Shown here: positions 1 to 12,623 of the stretch, one piece after another | How the letters are laid out: each line of letters starts with the position of its first letter | Position numbering within the stretch: position 1 is the stretch's first letter | Assembly (NCBI GenBank): GCA_000499405.2 | Contig: HG738137.1 | Coordinates: forward strand, 18,622,581 to 18,686,580 | Length of the DNA: 64,000 nucleotides | DNA from: Onchocerca volvulus | Lineage: Eukaryota > Nematoda > Chromadorea > Rhabditida > Onchocercidae | Reading direction: 5' to 3' | Made by a program: the position numbers and the translations under genes | The notes under the pieces: generated by a model | Seen by the model: only the letters and a program-made list of their open reading frames with translations | Databases searched by the model: none | What the model was told of the DNA's origin: nothing

Positions 1-560
1 GGCTTCTCTTTTTCGCATTTTTTTAAAACATTTCTTGCTACTTTTAACTACCTTTGTTCAGAAGGAAATTCACATGCTTATACGGAAATTAAATGACTAA
101 AAATTTGCTTTTATTTTATAGTATTCATCAAGTTCAATTAAAGGTACTCTGTAAGTAATCATTCAAGCAAATAATTAGTAATAAAACATTGTTCTGAATA
201 CTGATGAATTTAAAAATTTTCTGATTGTTGTAAGCGACAAATGACTTGAATTTGTAGTTCTGATTGCATATATTTCATTAATTTGAACAAAGGTTTTGTG
301 ATGTTACTGGTCTTATAATTAATTATTATGCGAGAAATCGACTAATGAATAATTGTTTCGTTTCTGATTAATGGGATTGAAGTTAAAATATTCTAAATAA
401 TTTCATATTCCTGTATGTCAGTTTTGTGAAGGTGAAAGATTTTTGATAATGTAAAGGGATATGGTTGCTAATGGTGAAGAAAAAATGTCCTTTATTATTT
501 AGTAAGTAAGAAAGGTCTGTATGGAATTGTTTTTAACTATAAGAATTTGGGATTCGTCTA
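1..560. other. Upstream non-coding sequence
   Basis: AT-rich sequence with no open frame that carries recognisable protein. It probably holds the promoter and outron of the gene starting at 573. I see no repeat family or RNA gene here. Confidence 0.5.
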
Positions 561-567
561 GTTGCAG
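561..567 (+). promoter_or_regulatory. Probable trans-splice acceptor of first gene
   Basis: GTTGCAG lies 5 bases before the ATG at 573, with no upstream exon needed to open the frame. In nematodes this arrangement is typical of spliced-leader addition. It supports 573 as the true start. Confidence 0.5.
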
Positions 568-572
568 TCGAA

Positions 573-2666
573 ATGAAATGTACTATGGAAACTGTCATAA
601 TTTTTTTTGGAGCTATCGCAGAAATATTTAGAGTTCAGATGCTATCAAACGCTCATAAGTCATCATTAATTCATCAGAAGAGTGGAAATGAATTTCAAAT
701 GGGCCATTTTGATCGTTTTGTTAACGGTTATGGGGAAATAATATGCTCCGGGAATGGTTTACGATATGTTTTCGGACCAGAATCAATTGATCTTGGACCA
801 TGTTGTAATCCATGCGATGAAAATTGGATAAGGATTTTAAAAAATGGTAAATTTCGGCTATATTTTTAATCTACTTTCATTGTCGTAGGTTACACTATAT
901 TTAATAATAAATACCTTGTTCCTAACTCCGCTAGATAACTGCATTTCAGTTATATATTATCAAATTATTAGTGGAGTTTATCAAAGAAATTAAGGCGAAC
1001 AGTAATTTAGCTTTTTCGGACTAATGTATATTCAATGAATACAGTGTTTTCTGAGTTATATAAGTTCCTTTCTAAAAAGTGTCTTTTTTTATTCTAATAA
1101 ATAAATTTAGATAATTGAATAAATAAAATGTTCAATATTTCTGCGATAGCTCCAGAAAATAAAGTTAAGTTTTCTAAGATAGAATCTTAACTCTAATTCA
1201 GACTTTTTTAATTTTAAATTTTAGCATCCAAAGTTGAATTATCTTACCAGTTTATTTTTAGAGGATGTTTTAGTCTTTTCTCAAGGATATACTTATTCCA
1301 GTGAAAATGGATTTTTGCGAACTGCAAAACAAGTCATAATCCCGGAAACATATAATAATAATGTCAGTTTCTTTTTCGTTCATTTATTATTTAAATGATG
1401 AAATTTTTGGATTTGAAATTCAAACTTATTTTTTAATTCGATTCTTTAATGTGTATTGAATTTGTTTTTTGATTTAATTAGACAATGGTGTCATTATATT
1501 TACGACTATAATATAATAAAAGATTTCTTGCAGAGTTTCCTTGGTGTAGTTTTACGCGAACGTCATCCCAGTTCAACTGAAGGCGCTACAGCTGCTTTTC
1601 TTTGTCCACCTTTTGGTATTGTTAAATTACATAAATTCGCGTTTGGTCGCAATTCCAATACTTTATGGCCGCTAGTGGTTGGTGCACGATTCTGGGTCGT
1701 GTTGGATGAGGCAAATTAATTTTTAATAACGAATTTACCATTAGTATTGTGAAATTTTCCATTTGCATGAAGTATGAGATGTTTGTAATCAAATATTTGA
1801 AATCATCCAATTTTAATCAGTATGAATTTAGGGTATTTTGTCGAAATAATTTTTATCAAGTATTTTTTCCTTTAATTTGAGTATATTTGTCATTATTTTC
1901 ACTATTATTGCTATACAGATGTAACCATCATCATCATTATAGTATGTGATAGGTTATATACTTGGTGAATATAAGAATTATCTACCATATATTAGCATCG
2001 TTTATGTATTTGCCGGAAAAAAATATAATCTGCTGATCTAGATATTCTGAAATTTGAATGCAATTTTGCTTCTGAATCTTAATTTTGCAGAATAAATCCT
2101 CTGCTAGAGTATGGAAAGTAAATGGTAGTGCAGATGATGTTGAATTTGGTCTTGGAAATACACAAGTACTGATTGATATGCCGAAGCTTCATCTGTGGCA
2201 GTGGAATAAAACATTTAATCAGTCGGGTATATTCGCAATCACGGATTTCATTTTAAAAAGTTTGTTTATAGATTCTTTTAATTTCTTTAAACAGTCGAAT
2301 AATGTGAAACATTTCCACTGATTCGGTTTTTTGTAAGAATGAATAAAAGCATTTTTTTGTGGCTAAGTTCTTTGAGTTATTTATTTTGGGAATGATACCT
2401 CAGTTAATGAATTTCCAGCTGCTGAGAGTACGATCGCTTCAGAATCAATCGAGAGGAAGTGCCAAGATAGTTCGAACGTATTATCTTCAGGAGAGGTACA
2501 GGATTATGAGCGAAAGCAAATTGGAAACAGCACGGATGCACAAGCAAATAGTGCTGCAATCAATTTGTTGTTGGAAATATTAAATGATCAGAATATAAGA
2601 GATCTGATTGTTGAAAGACATCAAGAAGCTTTCGAGAATTACATAAGTGAGATATCCGATCTTTAG
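573..2666 (+). CDS. Unrecognised nematode protein, 311 aa, possibly secreted
   Basis: Five exons join in frame: 573-846, 1262-1362, 1534-1710, 2091-2226 and 2419-2666 (stop TAG). The start is the ATG just after a cag acceptor. The first 25 residues include a hydrophobic run (VIIFFGAIAEIF) that could be a signal peptide or anchor. Residues 75-82 hold a cysteine cluster, CCNPC. The middle is rich in aromatic and hydrophobic residues (WPLVVGARFWVVLDE). The last 80 residues are polar and end in an acidic helix-like stretch. Exon 3 can only join exon 4 in frame through a GC donor (GAG|GCAAAT), because the frame closes at TAA three codons on. I do not recognise the family and infer no function. Exon 1 carries a 20-bp stretch with a perfect reverse complement in intron 1. 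That the gene is real is supported by splice sites and phase; the product is unknown. Confidence 0.7.
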
Positions 2667-5347
2667 ATATATAAAGATATTTCTTTATTATGACTTAGTT
2701 TTTTCATAGTAAATTGTTTGTATTCACTTCTAATGCGCCAATCTTGTTAAGAAAAAGCTTCACACTGATCAGAATAATTTCGAACTGCCTTTAATAATAA
2801 CTCATCTTTGGAATGTTAAATCTTCATTCCTCGATATAAAAAGCATTTCAGAAATCTAAAAGTTAAAAAGAAATTGCAAGACTCAAAAGTTGATGGATAG
2901 ATCGACTATTTCGCCATATCTTAAGCTTTCCCTAGATCTCTGTGCCCTGCTATTTGAACGACACTTATAGCTCTAACATCCCAGAGCATGATGTTGAAAA
3001 GACTCTATTGCCAAGAGTAATAGACTGCATAGCTTTCTGTGCTATTTGCTTAAGTAAAATAGTACAGAAGGCTATATTCGAAAAATGATTGTTACTAAAT
3101 CTAGAAATCTTATGGAAGATTCAAATATTTTGAAAAATCATATAGATTTATATTATTGATGTACATAATTTATAGAAAAGTATAGAATTTTTGCAGTGGA
3201 TCAATCAAAATGGATAAATAAAATAGCAGTCAGCGTAGTATTTGCTAACGTTTGTCATAATGTTATTAATAGAAGGGATTGATTGCTAATTTATATCACT
3301 TCTGTACTTTTTTAATCGCTATTATTCATAAGCTAATGTCATCCTTTCGTCTTTAGCGAATAATGAATTAAATCTAATTATTTGCAGCAATAAATTATGG
3401 AAGTTGCTGCACTTTTAGGTCGGGAGAAGTACTAGATCTTTGCTAAACAATAATAGCAATATATTATTAGTAAAACAGTAAATAAATTAGCGTGTGAATA
3501 TTTTATATTATTTAATTTGCGAAACGAATTGATCGTTGTATATAAATTTATATTTTTTAGTAAGAAATAGTGGATGTCTCAATTACTTTTTTTTATTTAT
3601 ATTTCGTTTCGCTTCAATCTCTGATACAATGCTCATATGTTCGTTGTGTTGCTGTTATTGATTGAATTCGCGTTTGTTTATAATTTCACATTGTTATTAC
3701 GTATTAATTCGCTTAAGGAATGATTTAGTATTGGTTATTTTCTATTCAGAATTTCAAATATAAAAAGTCTTTGTCGAAATATTGGTGAAATTGGGAGGAC
3801 CAATGAGATGTTTGTTCTTAATTCACCTCGTCGAATATTTATACACCGATGCTGTGTTTGAAAATATTTTTGTCAGAAATTCACAGATTATAACTCTTTT
3901 TATAAGAAGCAAAATATGAGGAAAATTGCGCTAATATGGATGAGGAATTAAATGATGTTCTTAAAAATTATGGAAATTATGATTTTAATACTTGACCTTT
4001 TTTTATCAATGATGATCAGTTAGAGTCGTGCTTTGGAAGTTACGTTATTGAGAGCTGTTATCGATATTAAATATTTGCTGAGTTTCCGATTCAAGTTTTT
4101 GATGGCATATTCCGAATTAGAGAAAGAAAAGATAAAACGTTGAACTTCTCAATTTCTCTAACAAAAAGAGAGAAAGGAAAAATTTGTTAAAGAAGTCGAA
4201 AACTTTATATTGCTCTAACAACATATCATATGTCGATATGAATAGATCGTTTCATATTGTCTATCATACTATAAATTATTCATAACTTTGTTGTTTTGAT
4301 TTTCCACATGAAAATCATTGACTAGAATATTTTATAATTTGTTCAAAGGTTCTTTTTTTTTGTTTTTTTTGTTTGAGAATTTTCTTTATTGAGAGCAGCA
4401 CATATCTGTTAACTTTATTTATTGCTAATTAAAATCCATAAAATATGGTAATGATTTTAGTATTCCTAAAATGTTGAAGATAGATTAAAGTATCGATATT
4501 CTTGGGCGGCTTTCTCAGATTTATGATTGGAATTTGTGATGCTATTTGATCTGAATTCAGGTAGAAAATTAAAGCATAGAAAATTGATGAACAATGAATT
4601 GAGGATCGGTACAATTTGAAGGAGAATATAATCGTTTAGGTGAGGTACTTTGTTGACAAAGTTATGGATTTGGTGATGCTAATTATCTTTATATAGTCAT
4701 TAATTCAAGAGTTAGAAATAAGAGCATGCAAGAAAATAAAAGAAATGAAATTTGGAGTGATACTAAGATATGATTAACGTCATTAGCAATTCTTTTAAAA
4801 TAAAGTGCATTGTTATTTGGTATCTGATAAGAAACGATAATTTTGAATTCGGTGTAATTGTAAACATGATTAAGATGATATTTGTAGCATTTTATGGTTG
4901 ATTTAATCAAATTCTGGCCATAATTTTTGCACAGTGATTTGTGCTATAGATATATGTTGAAGTTAGATGGCCGGAAGTTGAATTTGGAAAGTTAATTTTT
5001 GTGAAATTTCCGATCATGTTTTGATAAAGTTCATGCTAGTTACAGTAGTTTGAAATTAAATTTCAGGCTATCTATTATTCTACATCACATTATCAGTGCC
5101 ACATTTATTACTACATGAATGATCGAACGCGACTATTAACAACGTTAGCTTAACTTTTTTGCTTTAAATTTTATTGTATATAATTTGAAGTTTAGAATAG
5201 AATTAATATTAGAAGGAATATTACGCTATATAATAAAACAGAAAAGTTGAAAATTTTATGGGAATTAGATGATTTATTAATTCTGTTATTTGGATATCGG
5301 ATTAGTAAGTTTTTAGCAAGTTTTTTGAATATATTGAATAATTTTAG
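2667..5347. other. Intergenic region and possible hidden first exon of the ClC gene
   Basis: No exon here can be supported. The ClC frame entering at 5348 needs two bases and an ATG from an upstream exon, which must lie in this stretch. A short ATG frame near 3937 (MDEELNDVLKNYG...) is a weak candidate, with no good donor in the right phase. T-rich runs occur at 4351-4375. Confidence 0.4.
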
Positions 5348-8300
5348 TCTGGATCCAAATGAAGATCCTGTGACGGGTCTGGAAAGAGTAGCATCTTTTA
5401 CAAATGAGAATGCAAAAGTAAGAAGAAGACATCGCGAACAATCGCAGCGCGAATTAGATGAATCTCATCGGTATAAATCGCATACAAACATAGAAAAAGA
5501 AGGCGCAGTTTCTTCACGATATGAAAGTTTGAATTATGAAATCGTCGAAAATGAGCTCTATCGGGCTGAAGAGGTGGAATCCGGTCATCAGGTATGCTTT
5601 CATTTTTCGCAGAGAAATGTTTGCTTTCCAATTCTTTGTTTGTGTTTCTTGTTGCACAAATTTTTATGATGTTAGGAATTTCGAACTTCAATATTTTACT
5701 AATTGAAAGGAAAGTATCAATGAAGTATCACATGTTTGTTGTTTATTTAATAATTTTCTTCGAATGGAGATAGCTGATTTGAGAACTTTTGTTTATTTAA
5801 TTTGGTTTAATAAATTACAAGTTATATAATTTTAACTTATCTGCAGCGGAAACTTTTTCGCCAATCAGTGAATCGATGGGTGGTGTGTTTCTTTATTGGA
5901 GTTTTTACTGCCATTGTTGCAGCTGTTATAGATATAATGATATATTATAGCAGTTTAATCAAATTCCGCTTGATTATTAGCAATCGTAAGCATATGCTGA
6001 TTTAACCCTAATGACTTATGTAAATTCGAGCATCGCATATAATGAATTTTAATGAGTAATGGCTACTATACAATTGCATACTTCGACATCATATTTTTGC
6101 TGATATCGATTCTTCGTTTTAGTATTAAATTTGTGTGAGAAACGAATGGAAGTTGGTGGTGGTTGCATATGGACAGTAGAATTTGCATGGATTTGCTATA
6201 ATTGCATTCTGATCACAGTTTCTGCCTGTTTAGTTTTATATCTGTCTCCTATTGCTGCTGGTTCAGGTTTGTTCCGTTTGTTTTCAAAAGATTTTAACAA
6301 CTAAATGTTTTTGTTGTTCATTGCTGATTAGCTTGCAGGTATATCACAGGTCAAATGTTTTCTAAATGGTGTAGAAATCCCGGGTGTTGTACGACTGAAA
6401 ACTTTGTTTGCAAAAGCACTTGGTGTGGCATGTACAGTTGCTGGTGGTTTAAGTGCTGGAAAGGTGATATCAGTTCCATCTCTTTCTATTAGTTTTCATG
6501 AAGTTGTTATTGAATAGCTGTTTATCGACTTTCTAAATAGCTTAATGTCTTATGGTATGTTAAACATAAATTTTATCTCGAGTAAATATAGGAAGGCCCG
6601 ATGATTCATTCTGGAGCGGTGATCGCAGCTGGTATTTCGCAAGGCAAATGCGTCACTTTTTCATTTGACTTTCATATTTTCGAACAATTTCGGAATGATC
6701 GGTAAAGTTCAATTTCTCAGAATCAATATCTAATTTCAAATAGTTCCGTTTGCTTTTTCTTTTTCTTTTTTTTGAAAAGAAAGTTTCAGCGAAAAGCGTG
6801 ATTTCGTCAGTGCTGGTGCTGCAGCTGGAGTGGCTGCGGCTTTTGGTGCTCCAATTGGTGGAGTTTTATTCAGTTTGGAAGAAGGAGCCAGTTTTTGGAA
6901 TCAAAGTTTAACATGGCGGATGGTTGCTTTTTTTCCTCTAACATTTCTTTTTTAAGTGGTTTTTTGGAGGCGAAAAAGTTGTGGTCAATCATAGTTTTAG
7001 AGCATATTGGTTGCTATTCTATGATTCTATTCGGTAAAGTTTTTGGTCACTTTCAGTTTTTTGCCGCCATGACGTCATCATTTACTTTGAGTTTCATTCT
7101 GAGCGTATTTCATGGAGTTGGTGGTTTTTTATCATGGAATGGATTAGCAAATTTCGGTGTTTTTGAGGTGATATTCGCTTTGTGCCGGCAAATGTTTTTT
7201 AATACTTAATTAATTTTTAAAAAAATTTTTTCTTCTTTGTTAGCAGTTTGTAATATGTATATAAATATATATATAGATAGATAGATAGAATTTGTTGGAT
7301 GTTAACATAACACTTTTTTTTTCAGAATCACAGCTACAACATTTGGGAAATACCAATCTTTCTTCTCATTGGTGTTCTTGGAGGTCTTTCTGGAGCTTTG
7401 TTCAATTTTTTGAATTTGAAACTTTCACGATTTAGGAACAAGTTAGTTGTGACTTCAAATACTACAAATATACAAAAAAACTGTGATTTGGGATTGATAT
7501 CTTAGTATATATTATTAAAGAGAAATAATATAGACAAAGTTAATGACGTTTTAATTGTTTTTTTTTCGATATTTTGAGTATTTTGATTTTTGTTTAAGGT
7601 ATATTCAAAGTAAGTGCCAGAAACTGATGGAATGTTTATTAGTAGCTGCAGCATCTGCATTCACTGGATTTATTACACTATTCTTAGTAAATGATTGCCA
7701 GCCAATTGGCCGTAACCCAAAATTAACCGAAGTCACAAAAGTTAGTATCCAATTAGTTTTAATTAATATTTGTGAAGTTTATAGCGTTCTGATGATTTAT
7801 AAGTGAAAATTTTAAACAAAGAACACCTTTAGATTTTGAGAAAAAAATTTGAAAGAAAATTAATATTTTCTTGAATTGAGTGCATGAAAAAATGAATTTG
7901 GTTTGTAGTTATGGTGCCGCAAGGGTCAGTATAGTGCTGTAGCAAATTTATTCTTTCAAAGTCCGGAAGAAAGTGTTAAAAGTCTGTTTCATAGTCCTAC
8001 AAGTGAGTTCATCATTTTTAGAACTGTTATTTGTTTGTATCGGACTGCAGTCTTTTACTTCCCATTTAATAAAGGATTGTACTATAATATTTTGAAGTTT
8101 TAATTTAATATTTGTGGTAATAACTTTTTAAGTTTTCACTTTCATTAGATTCCTATGCGGAGAACAATAATATCTTAGAATTTTAATTTAATTATTTATG
8201 ATAGTAACTTTCTTAGTCTTCTTTGAACTCCTCATTCCAAGTTTCATTATCCTCCTTAATAAAAGTATTAAAGAAATACTTTTATTAGATTCCTATGCGG

Positions 8301-10534
8301 CTAGTACATTATTAATATTTGCTGTCGAGTATTACTTCTTATCATTATGGACGTATGGATTATCAGTACCGAGTGGTATTTTCATACCCACTTTGTTAAC
8401 AGGCGCAGCATGGGGTCGTCTTATTGGAGTTATCGTTGAATATATGTTTCCTAATGTTGTAAGTTATAAGTTCTATTAATTATTTTTTAATTTTTGAGTT
8501 TACAAATCTTCATGTTTTGTTAAGATTCATTTGTCTGTTTGCAACTATTAATGCCGAATATGTTTTCGAACAGACTGGTATACATCCTGGTAAATATGCG
8601 CTTGCCGGAGCTGCAGCCCAGCTAGGTGGTGTTGTACGAATGACAATTAGCTTAACTGCTATTCTTGTTGAAGCAACCAGAGATATCACATTTGGTTTAC
8701 CAATAATGCTTGTTCTTATGGTTACTAAATGGGTTGGCGATCTGTTCAATCAGGTAGTTATCATTTTGTACATTCAAAAATATTTGCTGGAAGTATTATT
8801 AGATAATGCATATAATGCTTCTTATTCCAGGGTCTTTACGATGCACATATTGAGTTAAATGAAGTACCAATTTTGGGTTGGTGTGCACCAGAATTGTCAC
8901 GCAATATATTGGCAGGGTAAGCTGTTTTGACAAATATCCCTCAAAACTATTTTACAATATAGCAAAAATTCTGTAGATTATGTATCGGACATCCTGAATC
9001 TTGTAAAAAACTGCGAATTATTTGTGGATAAATCGAAAGTCAGTCATATTAAAAAAAATATTCGTTACATTCTGGGCATGAATCCCAACATACTATTTTT
9101 TTGATGGAGTCAGTTTCTCTCTCGCTCTCTATTTTCCAACTAAGAAAGCAGCAGACAGTTTTCAAATATAGTTAAAATAAATTTTGTCATTAAGATAAAC
9201 AAATTTTAAATTTTATCTTTAATTATTTTCCATTTCTTTACCTTTGTTTATTTTTAATTCCTTTAAACATTTTTAAATGATTCATGAATGTACGATATAT
9301 CTAAAACGTTGATGTTAGTACACGATATATCTAAAAAACTCATCAGGAAGAAATTATTATTGTGAATTTAATGTATTTTTTTGTATGAATTGTTGAAAAC
9401 TTTCAAGGCATATAATGAGGAGGGATGTAGTAACAATGATGCCAAAAGAGCGTGTTTCACGCGTGATTGAAGTTTTATGTGCAACATCACATCATGGTTT
9501 TCCGGTTATTGATGAAATTAATTCTCCATCAAATGAGGAAGAAATACCTGAATATGGTCATTTGAAAGGATTAATCCTAAAATCACAACTGATTACTTTA
9601 ATTCAGAAACGGGTCAGTAAATTTATATGATGTTTCTCCTTAATTTTTCTCAATTTTTACTTTTTCGATTCGTTATTTTGTAATTCGGGAAAATTTTTGG
9701 TATTTGTTGTTCATATTGTTATTCGCTTATTTCTCCTATGATCAGAAACACATTCAACTATCGCTTATAATAAATGGTACATTTTCGTGCCAAATCTCAG
9801 AACACATTTTAGTACATTATGATGCATTTTCCAAGGCATTGCCTTTTTTCTACTCACATTAACGGAATAGGATATGTTGCAAACGAATAAAATAGAACTA
9901 TTTTGTGAATAAAAGCTCTTCATAATTTCAGTTCACTTCAATATTTATAATTATTTTTTCTTTGTGATTCTTAGGTTTTTTGCGAGGATCCTGATTGTCG
10001 AATTTTGGTAGATGGGAGCGAATTGGTTCAACTTTGTGATTTTGCTGACGAATATCCGAGTTAAGTTATTTTAGAATCCATTATGCCCCCCTTATTAATT
10101 TCCATTTTCCACATTTTCTGTGAATATTTTCAGGTATGACGAATGTTTAGCAAAACTACAACTATCTGAACGAGATGGAAATTGTTGGCTAGACTTAACC
10201 CCTTATATGCATCCAAGTCCTCATCGAGTAACGTTGAATGCTTCATTATCATCGATATTTCATCTTTTTCGTGGATTGGGGTTGCGCTATGTAGCTGTTG
10301 TTAACGATGAAAATAAAGTGCTTTTTACGTTTTTTTTTTTCTTTTCTAGCAGCTCATCACGATCTCATTTCCAATTTCATTTGACATTCAAATTTTCATT
10401 CATTAAACTTTGATCGGAAATAATTTTAGCTCCGTGGAATCATCACTCGAAAAGATCTCGCAAGATTCAAGGGACGTCGAACTTTCGGAAATTATGCCGT
10501 GTGGGAACTATTTGTTTCGGATTTCCAAGCTTAA
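5348..10534 (+). CDS. clh-6: ClC-6/7 type chloride/proton exchanger
   Basis: Orthologue of vertebrate CLC-7 (C. elegans clh-6), an endolysosomal 2Cl-/H+ exchanger. Exons: 5348-5591, 5847-5985, 6123-6266, 6339-6463, 6592-6701, 6790-6922, 7057-7167, 7326-7441, 7599-7740, 7909-8002, 8289-8458, 8574-8753, 8831-8916, 9408-9612, 9975-10059, 10134-10317 and 10430-10534, about 790 residues. The ATG exon lies upstream and was not found. Visible motifs are the gating glutamate in [10 protein letters not shown], the proton glutamate in [17 protein letters not shown], and the pore tyrosine in [14 protein letters not shown]. After the membrane part come two CBS domains ([14 protein letters not shown]...; [13 protein letters not shown]...ITRKDLARF), as in CLC-7. 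The selectivity motif reads GSGIS where the family usually has GSGIP. The 10060-10133 intron has non-standard ends, and intron 8003-8288 contains a decoy copy of its own acceptor. Poly(A) signal AATAAA at 10776. Confidence 0.95.
7257..7290. repeat. TA / GATA microsatellite in ClC intron
   Basis: A short run of TATA units followed by GATA units (tatatagatagatagatag) lies between exons 7057-7167 and 7326-7441. Confidence 0.7.
8097..8300 (+). repeat. Partial duplication of an intron end and exon start
   Basis: TTAGATTCCTATGCGG occurs at 8145-8160 and again at 8285-8300, the second being the real acceptor and exon start. A second similar pair (TTTTAATTTAAT then ATTT.TG.TA.TAACTTT) lies at about 8097-8127 and 8180-8211. 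Using the first acceptor would run into a TAA after about 12 codons, so it is a decoy. Confidence 0.75.
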
Positions 10535-11170
10535 ATTTATTGCAGCATTTTTTACCTGTCCTACAGAATTTTGTGCTTAACAATGTTTTGGCGGGAATTC
10601 TTTCATCTCCCGCAAAAATTTTGAAATTTTCGTTTCATGGTTTTAAATTTTCAAATTTCTAATTTGTTTATGTTTAAATTATGAAGTTAATGAATACTTC
10701 TGGTGATCAGTTCATTAATTCTTTGTAATAACAGTTGTACAGATTTCTTGTCATTATGTTAATATTTATATTTTCAATAAATGTAAAATTTATGTAAACA
10801 AAATACAAAAAATTTATATAAACCATTTAAATAAGATTTTAACTTTCTTATAATTTCTAACCCATTCGATTATCGAGCATCATAGCTTTATTTTATAAAA
10901 CTTATTTATTGTTTGAATTTTGTGATGAAGTACTTGTATTTTAATTAAATTTTCTGCTTCATTGAACCAATTCTTTTCGACAAAAGAAATCAATTCGAAT
11001 GATGTTATAAGAAAATCCTAGTTCAATATTTTCGAAAATTTGCAGCTGAATTTCCGCACGATTACTTTTTAATTGATAGTATGAATGCTTTTTGATCTGA
11101 ATTCGCAAGTTCGAGAGGAATTTTTCCGAGACTTATTATGGCATATTTAATGTTTGAGTCGAAAACTTTA
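10535..11170. other. ClC 3' UTR and intercistronic region
   Basis: Non-coding and AT-rich. It contains the ClC poly(A) signal and leads into the EMC10 acceptor. I see nothing else. Confidence 0.5.
10776..10781 (+). terminator. Poly(A) signal of the ClC gene
   Basis: AATAAA lies 240 bases after the ClC stop codon and about 390 bases before the EMC10 trans-splice site. Confidence 0.5.
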
Positions 11171-11176
11171 TTGCAG
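11171..11176 (+). promoter_or_regulatory. Probable trans-splice acceptor of EMC10
   Basis: TTGCAG ends one base before the ATG at 11178, after a pyrimidine-rich stretch. There is no room for a 5' UTR exon, so spliced-leader addition is the likely explanation. Confidence 0.6.
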
Positions 11177-11177
11177 G

Positions 11178-12623
11178 ATGCTTTTTTTATTGTTTTGTTA
11201 CACGCAGTGTGTTCATGTAATTGGTCATTGGAGGATCGATTTACAATATTCGACTTCAGGTTCTATTCTACTATTCTTATTTGCAGAACATCTCTTAATA
11301 ATCTTTTGTTTATTTATGAGGAAAGGAAGTAATTTGCTTCACAAGGAAGTTTCGAGTGGAGGAAATGTAAAAATATTGAAAATTATCAGAAATTTAACTA
11401 GTTAATGGAAATAAATTTAGAAATTAATTTTCTTTTTAAACTAAGCATGGATAAGCATGCTGGACTATTATCCAAATATTTTTTAGATTGCTTTTAATCA
11501 GTATTTGTTTTTATTTATAGATATAGACGATTTTGTCTCGCTTGGTAGCATAACTATGGATAGGACATTTGATAATAATTATACAGCTCATTTTCAATCT
11601 TCTGTTAATCCAAGTAAATGGCAGAATGATCTCTTACAAGCCGCGAAGAATGGATGGATTTATCGCGTTAGAGCCGATAGTGATAAGGAAGTTGTGCAAG
11701 GTTACAATGAACCGGTGAGTTAATTCTGCAAAGTTAATTTGTGCAAAAAATTTGCAGGCGAAGAACAAGTAGTTAGATGACGGTAATTAGAAACACTAGA
11801 ATAAAGTTATTACTATTGATGCTTCTAACAAAACATCAGATAGTTAGAGAAGAACTTTTGACAGTTTCAAAGCTAATATTAATGCTAACAGGTCAATTCC
11901 TTTATTAAAATATGTGCTTGCAAAGAGAAGTATTTTTCTATATTCAAGGTTTTGCAAAAAAATCCTTTCAAAATTATTTCCACCACTTTTCAGTGTTTGA
12001 TGTTACAAACTAACGGAGCTCACCATTTTCGATTATTATTGGATCCTGATCATCAAAATTTACAATCTTTGGCTGTTTTTCCGGAGAATTTATATTCTGT
12101 TGGGACAAATTACCATTCTTGTGAAACGGAGTTGTTTGTAAAAGACAGCAAAATAAATGGATCGGTTGTAGTGAATACAATTAATGAACTGCCCCTGTAA
12201 CTTTTTCTGAAAACTTTTGTAACATGCGCAGTCAAAATAATCGAATAAATAAAGTAGACAATCCATTCATAGATCCAAATGATAATATTTTGAAACGCAT
12301 GGACTAATGCTCTCTTTTAGGCCAGATACAGTTTCATACATTCAGAAGATGGAGAAAGAGCGACAAGCGAGGCAGCACGGAGCTCAGCAGGATAACCGAT
12401 CATTTATCCAGAAATATGTAAGTCAAAAAAGTTCTTGATTTTTCAGTTATAAGATGATATCCTCAAATCTTAAACTTCAATTTTTTGTCATGTTATTTTC
12501 ATAAAATTTGGGAAGCTGTTATTAAAACGAATAATAATTCGATTTTAGTGGATGTATATAGCTGCAGCACTAATTTTTATGGTCATTTCTAATGCTACAG
12601 CAGCTGAACAAAACGGAGAGTAG
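11178..12623 (+). CDS. EMC10: ER membrane protein complex subunit 10
   Basis: Subunit of the EMC, the ER insertase for transmembrane segments. Exons 11178-11259, 11521-11714, 11994-12196, 12321-12417 and 12549-12623 join in phase to 216 residues (human about 260). The protein starts with a signal peptide (MLFLLFCYTQCVHVIG). A lumenal domain follows, with NGWIYRVRADSDKE matching the family's LYRVR motif. A charged linker (IQKMEKERQARQ) leads to the C-terminal anchor, FIQKYWMYIAAALIFMVIS, equivalent to FAKYWMYI in the human protein. The glycine-rich tail of human EMC10 is absent. It lies about 640 bp after the ClC gene on the same strand. Confidence 0.93.
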
